Assembly: GCF_001274945.1 (NCBI RefSeq)
Contig: NZ_LILB01000008.1
Coordinates: forward strand, 178,891 to 242,890
Direction: 5' to 3'
Length of the DNA: 64,000 nt
Origin: Viridibacillus arvi
GTDB taxonomy: Bacteria > Bacillota > Bacilli > Bacillales_A > Planococcaceae
Shown here: positions 8,729 to 19,187 of the stretch, piece after piece
How positions within the stretch are numbered: position 1 is the stretch's first letter
How the letters are laid out: the number at the start of each line of letters is the position of its first letter
The notes under the pieces: generated by a model
Told to the model about the DNA's origin: nothing
The model's input: the letters and a program-made list of their open reading frames with translations, nothing else
Database searches by the model: none
Position numbers and translations under genes: made by a program

Positions 8729-9604
8729 ATGAAGAAAACAGTATTATCACTTACACTAGCAGCATCTGTTCTTGCTCTTGCTGCATGTGGAAATAATTCA
8801 AGTGACGAAGTAGTAGCAGAATCAAAAGCAGGAAATATTACTAAAGAACAACTGTACCAAGAAATGAAGAGCGCGGCTGGTACACAAACACTTCAAACAT
8901 TAGTTATCAAAAGTGTTTTAGAAGATAAATACAAAATAACTGATAAAGAAGTAGAAGCAGAATTCAAAAAGCAAAAAGAAGCAATGGGTGAAAGTTTCGA
9001 ACAAACTCTTGCTGCTCAAGGCTTAACAGAAAAAGATTTCAAAGAAGATTACGTCCGTATTCTTTTATTACAAGAAAAAGCTATGGATATTTCTGAAAAA
9101 GATATCGAAGCATACTACGAACGTATGAAAACAGAAGTAAAAGCAAGCCATATCTTAGTTGCTGATGAAGAAACAGCTAAAGAAGTAAAATCTAAACTAG
9201 ATAAAGGTGAAGATTTTGCTAAACTTGCTAAAAAGTACTCTACAGATCCAGGTTCTAAAGAAGCTGGCGGTGAACTAGGTTGGTTCGGTCCAGATAAAAT
9301 GGTTGCTGAATTTACAGACGCTTCATATGCTCTTAAAAAAGGTGAGATTAGTGAACCAGTTAAATCTGCTCACGGCTATCACATCATTAAATTAGAGGAC
9401 AAGCGTGATGTTAAAGACCTTCCTTCTTTAGAAGAAAGCAAAAATGACATTAAACAAAAAATTGCTGCAACTGAAGCAGCTCAAAATAAATTCATTGAAA
9501 CAACTACTAAATTAATTAAAGAAGCTGACGTGAAGATTAAAGACAAAGATCTTAAAGACGCACTAAGCCAATTTTTAGATAATAAATCTACTACAGAAAA
9601 ATAA
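8729..9604 (+). CDS. prsA: Foldase lipoprotein PrsA (parvulin PPIase)
   Basis: Membrane-anchored peptidyl-prolyl isomerase that folds exported proteins on the outer face of the membrane. 291 residues from ATG 8729 (GGGAGA site). Signal peptide MKKTVLSLTLAASVLALAAC with lipobox LAAC at residues 17-20. The parvulin domain runs from about residue 130 to 222 and contains ASHILVADEETA, GGELGWFG and HGYHIIKLEDKR; the flanking N- and C-terminal helices form the chaperone part. ScoC, YhaM and PrsA neighbours match B. subtilis. A terminator follows. Confidence 0.96.
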   Translation: MKKTVLSLTLAASVLALAACGNNSSDEVVAESKAGNITKEQLYQEMKSAAGTQTLQTLVIKSVLEDKYKITDKEVEAEFKKQKEAMGESFEQTLAAQGLTEKDFKEDYVRILLLQEKAMDISEKDIEAYYERMKTEVKASHILVADEETAKEVKSKLDKGEDFAKLAKKYSTDPGSKEAGGELGWFGPDKMVAEFTDASYALKKGEISEPVKSAHGYHIIKLEDKRDVKDLPSLEESKNDIKQKIAATEAAQNKFIETTTKLIKEADVKIKDKDLKDALSQFLDNKSTTEK

Positions 9605-9618
9605 TTAGCAAGATAAAA

Positions 9619-9655
9619 GTGCTTGATCCATTACGATGGGTCAGGTATTTTTTTA
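9619..9655 (+). terminator. Terminator after prsA
   Basis: Stem TTGATCCAT/ATGGGTCAG with a TACG loop, then a T-rich tract. Confidence 0.85.
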
Positions 9656-9735
9656 TTTTTACGGGCCTCTGTCCTCTTAATGTTTTACTTTGTCGCATGT
9701 TATAGAGTTAACAAGTTAGAACGGAGGTGATTCCT

Positions 9736-10059
9736 TTGAAACGTCACAACCATCACCACTGCCATGGTTTCGGTCACGGTCACGGCCACGGCCACGGTCA
9801 CGGACACGGTCATTGCCATCACGGTCAACACCCGGTCGTATGCCCTACTCAATATCAGTTCAATGATTGCTATGTTGAAAGAGAAGTTCCAGTTATCCAC
9901 CCAGTAGTTACTGTAAACAGAAAACACATTGTTAATGTACCGCGTCATTACTACACACAATCTACTGAAAACGTAGTAGTTGATCCAGGTAATCCAGTTC
10001 ACTGCAATACGAATAAGCCATGTCACAAACCATTCCATGGACTGTTCCGTAACTGTTAA
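9736..10059 (+). CDS. cotD: CotD-like His-rich spore coat protein
   Basis: 107 residues from TTG 9736, placed seven bases after GGAGGTG. The head is rich in His and Gly-His dipeptides (six GH units in a row at about residues 12-23), then HPVVCPTQYQFNDCYVEREV, then a tail ending with NPVHCNTNKPCH. The PTQY...D.Y...VPVIHP layout is that of CotD-type inner coat proteins of Bacillales; the His block is longer than in B. subtilis CotD. A CATG-TTA-TA element at about 9698-9706 could be a sigma-K -10 box. The Gly-His block is encoded by a GGTCAC-type hexamer repeat that may expand or contract. Confidence 0.8.
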   Translation: MKRHNHHHCHGFGHGHGHGHGHGHGHCHHGQHPVVCPTQYQFNDCYVEREVPVIHPVVTVNRKHIVNVPRHYYTQSTENVVVDPGNPVHCNTNKPCHKPFHGLFRNC

Positions 10060-10086
10060 CAGTAAACCTCCTTTAGTACGTAAAAA

Positions 10087-10120
10087 GGACCTCTCAGCAT
10101 CGCTGAAAGGTCCTTTTTTA
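10087..10120. terminator. Bidirectional terminator cotD/yhaM
   Basis: GGACCT-CAGC / GCTG-AGGTCC hairpin with A-run and T-run on the two sides, between convergent genes. Confidence 0.9.
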
Positions 10121-10125
10121 TTTTA

Positions 10126-11064
10126 TTAGTCTATTGTTGGTTTATAGAATGAACGATTATCCAATGGGAATAGTCTTTCTGTAAATTCCCCTGGAACCGT
10201 TTTACCTAGAGCACGTGTTAGCATATTCATTTTTGCATCGATATTATCGATGTAGTGAAGCATCTCCGCTTCTTGCAACATTGGCTTTTTAGGGCTTCCC
10301 CATTCTTCTTTACCATGATGAGATAACACCATATGTTGCAATAACATGACTTCTTCACCTTCGATTTGAAGTGTATCTGCGGCTTTCGCAATTTCTGTCA
10401 CCATAATCGAAATATGCCCTAGCATATTACCTGTGACAGTGTATGATGTTGCTACTGGTCCAGATAATTCAACTACCTTACCGATATCATGTAAAATAAT
10501 GCCTGCATATAATAAGTCCTTATTTAAAGTCGGATATAAATCAGCTATTGCTCGACCTAATTTCAACATCGATACAACGTGATCAAGTAAACCAGATGCA
10601 TAATCATGGTGATTTTTTGTCGCTGCTGGGAACGTCATAACTTCATCTTGGTTTTCTTTTAATATATGTCTAGTAATGCGAGAAATTTGTGGGTTTTTAA
10701 TTTCGAAGAAGAACTGCATCAATTGCTCATATAATTCCTCTTTTGGCGTCTCTGCAGAAGGTACTAAATCTACTACGGAAACTCCCTCATCATTCGCTAC
10801 TGGACGGATTGCTTTTATACGTAGTTGAGCTTTACCACGATAATCATGGATTTCTCCACCGACACGTACAATACCCTCAGATTGATATAGTTTTTCATGC
10901 TCTTCGCCTGTATCCCATAATTTCGCTTCAATACTGCCGCTCTTGTCTTGTAAAATAAGCGTCATAAATGGCTTCCCCATTGTTGTAACGCCTTTTGTAG
11001 CTTGTTTAATTAATAAATAATGATCGACTGGCTCTCCGACTTGAAGTGATGCTATACCATTCAT
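10126..11064 (-). CDS. yhaM: 3'-5' exoribonuclease YhaM
   Basis: 312 residues, the length of B. subtilis YhaM (314). An N-terminal OB-fold (tRNA_anti type; residues about 12-92, containing [21 protein letters not shown]) is followed by an HD phosphohydrolase domain: H151/H152, H162 and H192-D193 in HDIGK, and the [10 protein letters not shown] motif around residue 240. It trims short RNAs and also degrades ssDNA. Its ATG overlaps the stop of yhaN by 4 bp (ATGA), so yhaO-yhaN-yhaM is one translationally linked operon. Confidence 0.95.
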   Translation of the reverse strand: MNGIASLQVGEPVDHYLLIKQATKGVTTMGKPFMTLILQDKSGSIEAKLWDTGEEHEKLYQSEGIVRVGGEIHDYRGKAQLRIKAIRPVANDEGVSVVDLVPSAETPKEELYEQLMQFFFEIKNPQISRITRHILKENQDEVMTFPAATKNHHDYASGLLDHVVSMLKLGRAIADLYPTLNKDLLYAGIILHDIGKVVELSGPVATSYTVTGNMLGHISIMVTEIAKAADTLQIEGEEVMLLQHMVLSHHGKEEWGSPKKPMLQEAEMLHYIDNIDAKMNMLTRALGKTVPGEFTERLFPLDNRSFYKPTID

Positions 11065-13955
11065 ATAGAAGTCAATCTCCTTTCACCTTTTAAATTTGAA
11101 ACATGAATGACGAATGATTTTGCCCATTGATCTATCATATTTTCATGACATGTAAAATAGAGTATCTGGTGTTTCGTTTGAATACTATCAACTAATTGTA
11201 CCATGTTCCCAATGCGCAAACGATCAAAATGGACAAAAGGATCATCCATAATAATCGGAAATGGTGCAGATTGTTGTAATGAATCCGCCAAAGCAAATCG
11301 TAATGCTATATAGGCTTGCTCCTTCGTCGCTTGGCTCAATTCAGCTATTGTATAGCGCATACCATCTTCAGCAACTGCTTCGAAAACACTTTCCGAGTTT
11401 ATCTCTAATGTCTCATAGCGGCCACCTGTTAACTGTTTAAAATATCGTTCTGCTCCTTGCAAAACTGATGGAAGTCTTTTTTCTTTTAAGTTACGCATAG
11501 TTTCCTGTATTGCTGTTGCAATTGCTTGATTAATCGCCCATTCACGTGCTCGCTCTGCTAAAGCGGCTTTTTGCTCTTCAAACTTTTGAATCTGAATACC
11601 ATATTTCTCATCTGATAATAGACCTATTGTTTTCGCTTGTAGCTCCGCATGTTCGCTGAGTAACTTATCTTTTTTTTCTTGTAAAGATAGCAGCGTAGCT
11701 GATATGTGCTCAAGTAGACTTTGGGATTCTATATCGTTTAATTGAACTTTGACAGCTGATTCATCGAACATTGACAATTGTTCCTCTACTTGTTTTAATG
11801 CTAGGGAATTATCTTTATATAGCTGAAATTGCTCGTTAGCCTTATAGAATTCCTCGGCTGTTTCAACATCGGCTTCTTCAAATAAATTTAAGATTTCAGT
11901 TGTATAAGATTTATGCAAATTCGTCTTCTCATCAATAATATTATCTAATTGTTGTAGTTTTTCTTTAGCAGTTACAACAAGCTGCTGTTGCTCAGTCATT
12001 TTGAAAAAGACAGATTGAACTGTAGCGGATAAATTTTCTCTCGTACAAATTATTTCGCAAGCAGATGAGGCATCCTTCATACGCTCATTTATTAGCGCAT
12101 AAAGTCGCTCTAATTGATGTTCTTTCATCACTATACTTGTGCTTTTTTGCTGGAGCTCACGTACTTGCCTAAATAGCTCTGTTAGAAGTTCAGGCTGTAA
12201 TGAGCCGCTTATTTGAAAACGTTTTAAAAAAAGTTGAAGTTGCTCTTCACTTTGTTCGATATACATATTGAATTTAGATACGGCTTGTTGGGCTTCTCTC
12301 ATTTGTACTTTTTTATCATCATATTGTTCTTGTAACAGAGTAATACGATCTTCAAATTGGCGAATTTTTTTCAGTAGTTGTTCCATGTCAGATTGCTGTG
12401 ATTGAAATTCGCGAATTTCACGTTGAAGAGCTTCTGTATTTACAGAATCATTATCATTTGATCCATTGTCCAAAATAAACCATAATGCAGCAGCTACAAT
12501 GATACCTATTGCGATTACAAGCCAATTAGATAGACTAGTGCCAATTAGAATAGCTATTATAGCAATCGCTACACTTAAGAGTTTTACTGATTTCGTATTT
12601 TTAAATCCCTTTACATCTTGATTTAAGGTCGCCTTCGCTTCAGCTACTTTTTGTATTTTTGCCGACCAATTGGCAGCTCGTTCTATCTCATAGTCAGACG
12701 GTTGCTGTTCAAAAAGATTGTCTAGTTTTTGTTCGACTATTGCTAACTCCTGTTGAAGCTGATCTACAGTACGTTGACCGAACCGATATTGCTCTTCATT
12801 TTCTTCCAATTGCTTTACTAATTGGCGAAAATATTCTTCCTGCTCAAGAGAAACTTCCGTTTGCTCTAAAGCATGTTGCTGTTCACCATCCGTAATACCT
12901 AACAAACGATATTGAGCGATTTTTTCTTGTTGTAGTATTTCAATATCATTTTCTAAACTTTTCACCTTTGAGTTCCACTCGCGCCATTCACTATCTTGGT
13001 CATTGAGATTCTTTAATAGTTGGTATCGTTCATCATTAAAATCTGCTTGGAGCTGCTTTTGGATTACTTCTTTTTCTTGCTGAACTTGGTTTAATACAGC
13101 TTGTACTTCGAGTTTTTTGTCTTTATACAACTCATAACGTTGCACTCCATTTGTCGGAAATCCTCTTTGTAAAATTGATCGGAGCTCTTGTTCCACCTGT
13201 TCCTTCTTTTGTAATAGCGGATAAAGTTGACGGAATATATGTAACTTCTGCTGTTCTTGCAATTGCATAGATTCAGTTGATTTAATATTATCTAGTTCTG
13301 CTGTAATTTGCTGTAACCTTAAAATAGTAGGTTCATATTCCTCAAGCTTTTTACGCTCTTCTTTTAGAGTCTGATCACTTTCACGAAGTTCTTCAATCTG
13401 TTTATTTATCGTTGGGTTTTTTCCAGATTTCTTAAAGAGTTCTCCAATTTTCTTATCAAGATCCTTTTCAAGTTTAGTTAACTGATCAATGCCTGTTGTA
13501 CCTGAAGCTAATAATACTTTACTTAGTTCGTCTTCAGACATATGCTCTAGCTGTTGCAATTGGTGAACAGAAAACGAAAAAATGGCTTCAAAGCCTTCAC
13601 GATTATAGCCATGTATTATTTTCGCTAACGCCTCTTCATACCCTCTTGTACCATCTTCAAAATAGACCGTAACATCCCCTATCGCTTTCCCCTTCACTCG
13701 CTCAATAATACAATTTCCGAATTCATCGTCTATCACATGCACTTGGCCTCCATATTTACCGCCTGCTTTCGGTTCGTAGCGGAGCTGTTGCGCATTCTTT
13801 TGAGGAAAACCAAATAATATATGAAGTATAAATTGCTGAATCGTCGTTTTTCCCGCTTCATTGAGCCCATAAAATACATTAATACCTTGTTTCAAATTAA
13901 TCGTTACATTCTCATGTTGACCGAATCCAAAAATAACTAATTTGTGGATATACAT
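11061..13955 (-). CDS. yhaN: SMC/Rad50-like ATPase YhaN (SbcE)
   Basis: 964 residues from ATG 13955 (GGGAGTG site), starting [12 protein letters not shown]. ATPase half-sites lie at both ends: Walker [10 protein letters not shown] at 30-38 and Walker [13 protein letters not shown] near residue 895, separated by long coiled coils. In the middle (about 460-500) is a hydrophobic hairpin-like stretch with two membrane-length segments, a feature shared with B. subtilis YhaN and absent from SbcC. With YhaO it is expected to act on DNA ends, like Rad50/Mre11. The next gene upstream, yhaO, ends 28 bp away. Confidence 0.92.
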   Translation of the reverse strand: MYIHKLVIFGFGQHENVTINLKQGINVFYGLNEAGKTTIQQFILHILFGFPQKNAQQLRYEPKAGGKYGGQVHVIDDEFGNCIIERVKGKAIGDVTVYFEDGTRGYEEALAKIIHGYNREGFEAIFSFSVHQLQQLEHMSEDELSKVLLASGTTGIDQLTKLEKDLDKKIGELFKKSGKNPTINKQIEELRESDQTLKEERKKLEEYEPTILRLQQITAELDNIKSTESMQLQEQQKLHIFRQLYPLLQKKEQVEQELRSILQRGFPTNGVQRYELYKDKKLEVQAVLNQVQQEKEVIQKQLQADFNDERYQLLKNLNDQDSEWREWNSKVKSLENDIEILQQEKIAQYRLLGITDGEQQHALEQTEVSLEQEEYFRQLVKQLEENEEQYRFGQRTVDQLQQELAIVEQKLDNLFEQQPSDYEIERAANWSAKIQKVAEAKATLNQDVKGFKNTKSVKLLSVAIAIIAILIGTSLSNWLVIAIGIIVAAALWFILDNGSNDNDSVNTEALQREIREFQSQQSDMEQLLKKIRQFEDRITLLQEQYDDKKVQMREAQQAVSKFNMYIEQSEEQLQLFLKRFQISGSLQPELLTELFRQVRELQQKSTSIVMKEHQLERLYALINERMKDASSACEIICTRENLSATVQSVFFKMTEQQQLVVTAKEKLQQLDNIIDEKTNLHKSYTTEILNLFEEADVETAEEFYKANEQFQLYKDNSLALKQVEEQLSMFDESAVKVQLNDIESQSLLEHISATLLSLQEKKDKLLSEHAELQAKTIGLLSDEKYGIQIQKFEEQKAALAERAREWAINQAIATAIQETMRNLKEKRLPSVLQGAERYFKQLTGGRYETLEINSESVFEAVAEDGMRYTIAELSQATKEQAYIALRFALADSLQQSAPFPIIMDDPFVHFDRLRIGNMVQLVDSIQTKHQILYFTCHENMIDQWAKSFVIHVSNLKGERRLTSI

Positions 13956-13983
13956 ATTGTTCACTCCCTTCATAACTTCAAAG

Positions 13984-15204
13984 TTAAAGTTTCTTTGATA
14001 CTAAGTTTTTAAATAAGTCTTTTGTTTGTTCTGATATTTGCTCTAAATCTAATTCAGATAGAGGTTCTAAATAACGGCCTCCTCTAGGATGTTGATAGAG
14101 ATCTTTCAGCTTTTCCTTCCATTGCCTGTCGTCCCAACTATCAATAACATTGAGTACTGCTTCTGTTGCAACAGTGGGATCATATACTATGAAGTCTTGC
14201 CAATTGACGTGAACAGACTGTACCCAGATAGCAGGAGATTTCAACTCTTCTCTCTCTCGTATCAATTCAAGCCATTCTTCTATAGTACTCTCTTCAAATA
14301 ACATCTTAGCGCTAGGTTCTAGTTGCACAAGCTTTAGTTCTACAACACCTGCACCATTAATATCACGAAATTGTTGCAACGACTTTTCACATGCTTGTAA
14401 AATTTCATTAGCATGAATAAGACCATCACAATTAACTTCAAATTCATCGTAAACAATCACTGATGTCGGTATAAAATCCAGGTTTGTGCGATGCTGGTCC
14501 ATCTCTACATCATAAAACCCTTTTATACCCCGCTCTTTACGATGCCGGCTTTGAATATTACCTGAATAAACTATCGGTGGATGTTCATTTATTATTTGAC
14601 GTAAGTGAATATGCCCTAGTGCCCAATAATCATATTGTTTCGAAAGTAAAGCTTCTTTTGTAAACGGTGCATAGACATCATGTGTTGTATTTCCCATTAA
14701 GCTTCCATGGAGCATACCAATATGAAATGCCTCCTTATTTGTAGCAACTGGATATGTATTTATCATAGGCTCCGTCACATGCCGATCAGGATAACTAAAG
14801 CCATATATATGAACTGCAGTTTCGCGAATTTGCAAGTTCACTTGCTTTGTTTGCTTTGGTAGTACATGGACATTTGGAGGCAATTCGAAGCGTGTCCATT
14901 TCCCATTCAGGTGATCGTGATTTCCATAACTCAAAATGACTGGTATATTCTTGTCAAAAAGTTGTTCCATACCTTTTTGGAAATGAGCTTGTGCACGTAA
15001 ACTACGATCTTCTCCATCATATATATCGCCAACAATGACAATAAAATCAGGCCGTTCTCTTACAGCATATTGGATGAATCGATCAAATGCTGCAAATGTG
15101 CTATTACGAAGTTCCTGTAAACGCTCCTTTGGGAGTGCTGACATCCCTTTAAATGGGCTATCTAGATGTAAATCAGCAGTATGAAAAAATCGAATTGTAG
15201 ACAT
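13984..15204 (-). CDS. yhaO: Mre11/SbcD-like nuclease YhaO
   Basis: Metallophosphoesterase partner of YhaN; 406 residues from ATG 15204, directly after GAAGGAGG. All Mre11-type metal motifs are seen: FHTADLHLDSPF (residues about 6-17), IVGDIYDGEDR, YGNHDHL, MLHGS and YWALGHIHLRQ. The C-terminal 150 residues are the less conserved capping and partner-binding region. Head of the yhaO-yhaN-yhaM operon. Expected role: DNA end processing and repair, inferred from the family. Confidence 0.93.
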   Translation of the reverse strand: MSTIRFFHTADLHLDSPFKGMSALPKERLQELRNSTFAAFDRFIQYAVRERPDFIVIVGDIYDGEDRSLRAQAHFQKGMEQLFDKNIPVILSYGNHDHLNGKWTRFELPPNVHVLPKQTKQVNLQIRETAVHIYGFSYPDRHVTEPMINTYPVATNKEAFHIGMLHGSLMGNTTHDVYAPFTKEALLSKQYDYWALGHIHLRQIINEHPPIVYSGNIQSRHRKERGIKGFYDVEMDQHRTNLDFIPTSVIVYDEFEVNCDGLIHANEILQACEKSLQQFRDINGAGVVELKLVQLEPSAKMLFEESTIEEWLELIREREELKSPAIWVQSVHVNWQDFIVYDPTVATEAVLNVIDSWDDRQWKEKLKDLYQHPRGGRYLEPLSELDLEQISEQTKDLFKNLVSKKL

Positions 15205-15394
15205 GATTTCCTCCTTCAATAGATACGAATATTTGTTCTTATTTTATCACAAAATTCCGGTAATTTATAGCAAAAGCTCTACAAAAGCTCTGGCATAGCT
15301 GATAGACTACTATTAAAATCCCTTTACTGATTTGTATGTTTTTTCTGACTTTTCTAGTATAATGAATACACATTCATAAAAAAAGGTGATGAAT

Positions 15395-15580
15395 ATGAAA
15401 ACGTATCGATTTACAGCGTTCGAAAAATCAGGTAAAACACTTTTTGACGAAGCTTGGGAATTTGCTGATGATGTAACTGCCAAAACTAAAGGGCAACAAC
15501 AAGTTGAAGAAAAAGGGTTGGCTGATCAAACACATCGCTTAGTAAACTCTGCTGGCAAATTAATATTGTTCCATTCATAA
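15395..15580 (+). CDS. Small YhzC-like cytoplasmic protein
   Basis: 61 residues, MKTYRFTAFEKSG... ending with VNSAGKLILFHS; no signal or membrane segment. ATG 15395 is preceded by AAAGGTG at proper distance; a start nine bases earlier is less likely. The position next to yhaO agrees with the small uncharacterised YhzC protein of Bacillus. It has its own terminator. Function unknown. Confidence 0.7.
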   Translation: MKTYRFTAFEKSGKTLFDEAWEFADDVTAKTKGQQQVEEKGLADQTHRLVNSAGKLILFHS

Positions 15581-15583
15581 TGA

Positions 15584-15626
15584 AAATGCCTTTCACAAAA
15601 GTTACATTGTGAAAGGCATTTTTTTA
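15584..15626. terminator. Bidirectional terminator
   Basis: AATGCCTTTCACAA/TTGTGAAAGGCATT perfect stem, T-run in both directions, between convergent genes. Confidence 0.92.
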
Positions 15627-16406
15627 CTGTCCGTTGAAAACCGGTGTACGTTTCTGTACGAATGCTTGAATACCCTCTAAATGATCCACCGTTTTACGCA
15701 TTTTTGATTGCGCAGCGGCTTCCATTTTGAGCACATTCGATAGCTCTGCACACTTTTGTGTATGCAAGATTTCCTTTGAAGCAATCATCGCAGCTACTGG
15801 TGATTGTAACAATTTTTGCGCTAATAAATCCGCCTGTTCAGAAGCTTTCCCTTCAGGCACTACTTCATCTACCAAGCCTAGTTTTTTTGCTTCAGGACCC
15901 GGCAATACGTCACCTGACCAAATCATCTGTTTTGCAAGCGGTGTGCCTAAACGCTCCTTCATGAAGAAATGGCCTGCACCATCTGGTATAAGACCGATTC
16001 CAATGAAATTCATCGCCAGTTTACTAGTTTCTTCAGCAATGATAATGTCACTAGCTAGTGTTAAACTAAAGCCTAAACCTGCTGATGCCCCGTGAACTGC
16101 TGCAATTGTTATCATTGGTAACATATATATGGCCTTAACAAAGCGTGTAATATCAACCATTACTTCGTCAATATCCATCGGGCTGTCCTCATTCAACATC
16201 GCTTTAATATCCCCACCAGCTGAAAATACTTTCCCTTCCCCTTTAATAATGAGCACTTGTATATCCCCATCATCATTTAACGCTTCAAAGCATTCAGCTA
16301 ATTCTCTCATCATCACTTCATTCATAGAATTCATCGCAGTTGGCCTGTTCAAAGTCAACGTAGCCAATCTACCATTCTTCTCTAATTTTAATGTTTCAAA
16401 TGTCAT
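15624..16406 (-). CDS. Enoyl-CoA hydratase/isomerase family protein, YhaR-like
   Basis: 260 residues from ATG 16406 (GGGGTG site). Crotonase fold motifs: TLNRPTAMNSMN (residues about 16-27), GEGKVFSAGGDIKAM (oxyanion loop, about 56-70) and AAVHGASAGLGFSLTLASDIIIAEE (about 98-122), then FIGIGLIPDGAGHFFM with acidic Asp/Gly instead of the usual catalytic Glu pair of classical hydratases. The substrate is a CoA thioester of unknown acid; PaaG-like isomerases share this loop. It lies 35 bp downstream of the FAD dehydrogenase gene on the same strand, so they probably form one operon. Confidence 0.85.
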   Translation of the reverse strand: MTFETLKLEKNGRLATLTLNRPTAMNSMNEVMMRELAECFEALNDDGDIQVLIIKGEGKVFSAGGDIKAMLNEDSPMDIDEVMVDITRFVKAIYMLPMITIAAVHGASAGLGFSLTLASDIIIAEETSKLAMNFIGIGLIPDGAGHFFMKERLGTPLAKQMIWSGDVLPGPEAKKLGLVDEVVPEGKASEQADLLAQKLLQSPVAAMIASKEILHTQKCAELSNVLKMEAAAQSKMRKTVDHLEGIQAFVQKRTPVFNGQ

Positions 16407-16441
16407 TAAAAACACCCCTTTGTTTAAAAATGAACAGTTAT

Positions 16442-18133
16442 TCATATATTAATATTCTCTATTTTCTCCAGAATACCTTTATTTTTCGAAAGATTATTAT
16501 TTTTTATATCTTTCAAAACTCCACGTCCTACCTGCCTACCGCTAAATAAACATCCTCCTAAAAAAGTTCCTTCTAATGCTCTATAGCCATGCACGCCTCC
16601 GCCACCGAAACCAGCAACTTCCCCAGCGGCATACAGCCCTTCAATCGGATTCATCGATTCATCTAACACTCGGCCATCTAAATCTGTCTGTAAACCGCCT
16701 AATGTTTTTCGTGTTAGAATATTTAGTCGAACAGCTATTAACGGCCCCTTACTAGCATCTAATAGTTTATGTGGTTTAGCCACACGAATGACTTTATCCC
16801 CTATATAATTTCTAGCTCCGTGAATTGCTTTTGCTTGCAAATCCATCGTAAATTTCTTATTTATCTCGTCATCTCGTTCTTTTATTTGTTCTTCAATATG
16901 TTCAATATGAATTAGTTCATTTCCTGCAATTTTGTTCATACCATTCACTAATTCTCTTAAATTATTAGCCACCACAAAATCTGCTCCATTTTCCATAAAT
17001 GCTTTAACAGGTTTTGTCGGCCCAGGTAAAATACGTTGAAGCACTTTCCTAACATTTTTCTCAGTTAAATCCGGATTTTGTTCTGATCCTGACAACGCAA
17101 ATTCTTTTTCAATAATTTTCTCCGTCAATATAAACCAAGAATAATCATAGCCAGTTTTTTGAATAGCCTCCAACGTACCAAGGGTATCAAAACCTGGAAA
17201 ATTAGGAGCTTTAAAACGATTTCCTTCAGCATCTAACCAAAGTGAAGACGGTCCAGGTAAAATGCGAATACCATGATTTTGCCAAACGGGATTCCAATTT
17301 TGAATTCCTTCTGTATAATGCCACATTCTATCTTTGTTAACTATGCGACCTCCTACACGTTCAGAAATATCTAGCATTCGCCCATCTACATGTGCAGGCA
17401 CTCCAGAAATCATTCGTTCTGGAGCCTCCCCTAAACTTTGTGGCCAATTTTTGCGTACCAACTCGATATTAGCCCCAATTCCACCACTTGTGACAATAAT
17501 GGCCTTCGCTTTATATTCAAAATTGCCTATTGAATCGCGTGCACTTTCTTCTCCACGTTTAGCACTACTAGGCACTAAAATCTTCCCCTTTACTCCAGTT
17601 ACAGCATTAGTGGAAGTTATCAATTCATCTACTTGATGACGTGGTTTATAGTCTACGAGCCCAGCTTTAATAGCGGCCCTTAATTTTTCTTCAAATGGCT
17701 TCACTAATCCGGGGCCAGTTCCCCATGTTATATGAAAGCGAGGAACTGAGTTACCTTGACGTTCTGCCCACCCTACAACAGGAAAGAATCTAATACCTAA
17801 ACTTTGCAACCATTCGCGTTTCTCCCTTGATGCAAAATCAACATACGCTTTTGCCCATTTTATAGCCCAGTAATCTTGGTCTTTCTCTCTGTCAAACTTT
17901 GCAAAGCCTAGCCAATCTCTCCAAGCTAAATCTTTTGAATCCTTTACACCAAGACGCCTTTGTTCTGGTGAATCAACAAGAAATAATCCACCAAAAGACC
18001 ACCAAGCTTGTCCGCCAAGAGAAGCTTCTGGCTCTTGATCAAGTAATAATACTTTCTTTCCCTGATCCGATAATTCCGCTGTAGCTACGAGTCCAGCCAG
18101 TCCTGCTCCTATGACTATCACGTCATAATCCAT
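16442..18133 (-). CDS. FAD-binding dehydrogenase (fumarate reductase/KSTD superfamily)
   Basis: 563 residues from ATG 18133, exactly spaced from GGAGGGTG. The N-terminus MDYDVIVIGAGLAGLVAT is the dinucleotide-binding motif; SLGGQAWWSFGGLF is the second FAD contact; AIIVTSGGIGANIELV and LYAAGEVAGFGGGGVHGYRALEG near the C-terminus complete the FAD site. It belongs to the putative FAD-binding dehydrogenases related to 3-ketosteroid dehydrogenases and flavocytochrome c; the substrate is not known. No signal peptide. Probably transcribed with the enoyl-CoA hydratase downstream, which hints at a fatty-acid- or steroid-like catabolic role (inference). Confidence 0.82.
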   Translation of the reverse strand: MDYDVIVIGAGLAGLVATAELSDQGKKVLLLDQEPEASLGGQAWWSFGGLFLVDSPEQRRLGVKDSKDLAWRDWLGFAKFDREKDQDYWAIKWAKAYVDFASREKREWLQSLGIRFFPVVGWAERQGNSVPRFHITWGTGPGLVKPFEEKLRAAIKAGLVDYKPRHQVDELITSTNAVTGVKGKILVPSSAKRGEESARDSIGNFEYKAKAIIVTSGGIGANIELVRKNWPQSLGEAPERMISGVPAHVDGRMLDISERVGGRIVNKDRMWHYTEGIQNWNPVWQNHGIRILPGPSSLWLDAEGNRFKAPNFPGFDTLGTLEAIQKTGYDYSWFILTEKIIEKEFALSGSEQNPDLTEKNVRKVLQRILPGPTKPVKAFMENGADFVVANNLRELVNGMNKIAGNELIHIEHIEEQIKERDDEINKKFTMDLQAKAIHGARNYIGDKVIRVAKPHKLLDASKGPLIAVRLNILTRKTLGGLQTDLDGRVLDESMNPIEGLYAAGEVAGFGGGGVHGYRALEGTFLGGCLFSGRQVGRGVLKDIKNNNLSKNKGILEKIENINI

Positions 18134-18822
18134 AACTCTCACCCTCCTTACTATTAAAGTGAATAACGTTTCATTATATTTCTTCACCTAATGTTTAAAC
18201 ACCTCTATTTACAATAAATGTAGCTTAGAAATTAGAATTTTTTTAAAATATGAGTTATGAATATCTAAATTTTAAGTAGCCACTCAAGAAAATAAGTCTT
18301 TATTCTTCAGTAATAATTCATGTAAACCATTAGGATAAATTATCTTTTCCCCCTTAAAGATATCTATTTTTAATTTTCATTTTGCGTATGTAATTTAATT
18401 TCTCTAAACACCTTTAAACCTTTCTTTTTGATATTGTGCTACATTTTTAATTTTCACTAAGAAAATCTGAATTACCTATATTCCGAACGATTGACTGTTT
18501 TAACAATAAAATTTCAAACTAAAGTTTACTATTTTCGAACGATAATTTGAAAAGACATGTCTTTTCATGAAAACGCTTCACTTTATTACACTAATATCAT
18601 AAATCTTCTAGAATATGCATTCTATATAGACTTATTAAAAAATGTCTTAGCCATATTAAAATGCAATCCACATTAAAACCAGTTCCAAAAACACAAATTC
18701 CAACTTTTTAGTGTCCTCTCCTATAATACGAACTATTTTTATATAAAAAGATTAATTGATTCGGTTTTAAGTTAATTTACACCTCATTTAAACCTAATTT
18801 ATATTAATTTTCCAAAACAATG
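18134..18822. other. Long AT-rich intergenic region without recognisable gene
   Basis: About 690 bases between the FAD dehydrogenase and the serine T-box promoter. I found no ORF with a ribosome site on either strand and no terminator hairpin. The only conspicuous element is a perfect 16-bp palindrome at 18550-18565. Confidence 0.6.
18550..18565. repeat. Perfect 16-bp palindrome
   Basis: AAAAGACATGTCTTTT, self-complementary, in the long non-coding region about 270 bp upstream of the T-box promoter. Could be an operator half-dyad; no known consensus matched with confidence. Confidence 0.5.
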
Positions 18823-18851
18823 TTGACATTACCCGAATATAGCATTAATAT
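18823..18851 (+). promoter_or_regulatory. Sigma-A promoter of the serine operon
   Basis: TTGACA at 18823-18828, TAATAT at 18846-18851, spacing exactly 17, about 30 bp ahead of the T-box leader. Confidence 0.85.
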
Positions 18852-18879
18852 TGATTTAAATTTAAAACACAGAAAAAAT

Positions 18880-19140
18880 ATGATGACGGAGACATGCTTC
18901 CCGATTTTGAAATCTTTAGAGAGCTAATGGTTGGTGAAAATTAGCGGTTTCAGCGGCAGGTTCCACTCCCGAATAGATAGGTTGAACATTCCAAAGTATG
19001 CCTATACGAATCATGCACGTTACGCATATAGCAAAGACTGTCCTTTTAGAGTGGACAGTAATCCAAGGGTGGTACCGCGTCTGTTAATTTAGCCTTTCGC
19101 CCCTTACATAATCTTATGTAAGGGACGGAAGGCTTTTTAT
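18880..19140 (+). promoter_or_regulatory. T-box riboswitch, serine specificity
   Basis: Leader RNA that senses uncharged tRNA. Seen in order: Stem I with the AGAGAG and GGTTGGTGAAAA elements (18918-18941), the probable specifier codon TCC at 18962-18964 followed by A (Ser), the T-box sequence AAGGGTGGTACCGCG at 19065-19079, and a long terminator hairpin at 19091-19138 with a T-run. The base after TGG is T, which pairs best with discriminator A; for tRNA-Ser (usually G73) it would be a wobble. Serine specificity is supported by the two serine-synthesis genes downstream. Confidence 0.92.
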
Positions 19141-19187
19141 ATTTTCAAATACTTTAATTGTTTTTCAAATAAGAGAGGAGATTTAAC

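Noticed and set aside
9700..10038. 112-codon minus-strand frame over the His-rich coat gene
   Set aside because: It is the reverse reading of the Gly-His hexamer repeat (giving a Val/Thr/Ala-rich stretch), has no ribosome site, and CotD-like sense on the plus strand is convincing.
12659..12895. Plus-strand frames inside yhaN, and other frames antisense to long genes
   Set aside because: Shadows of real genes; no ribosome sites and no recognisable protein features.
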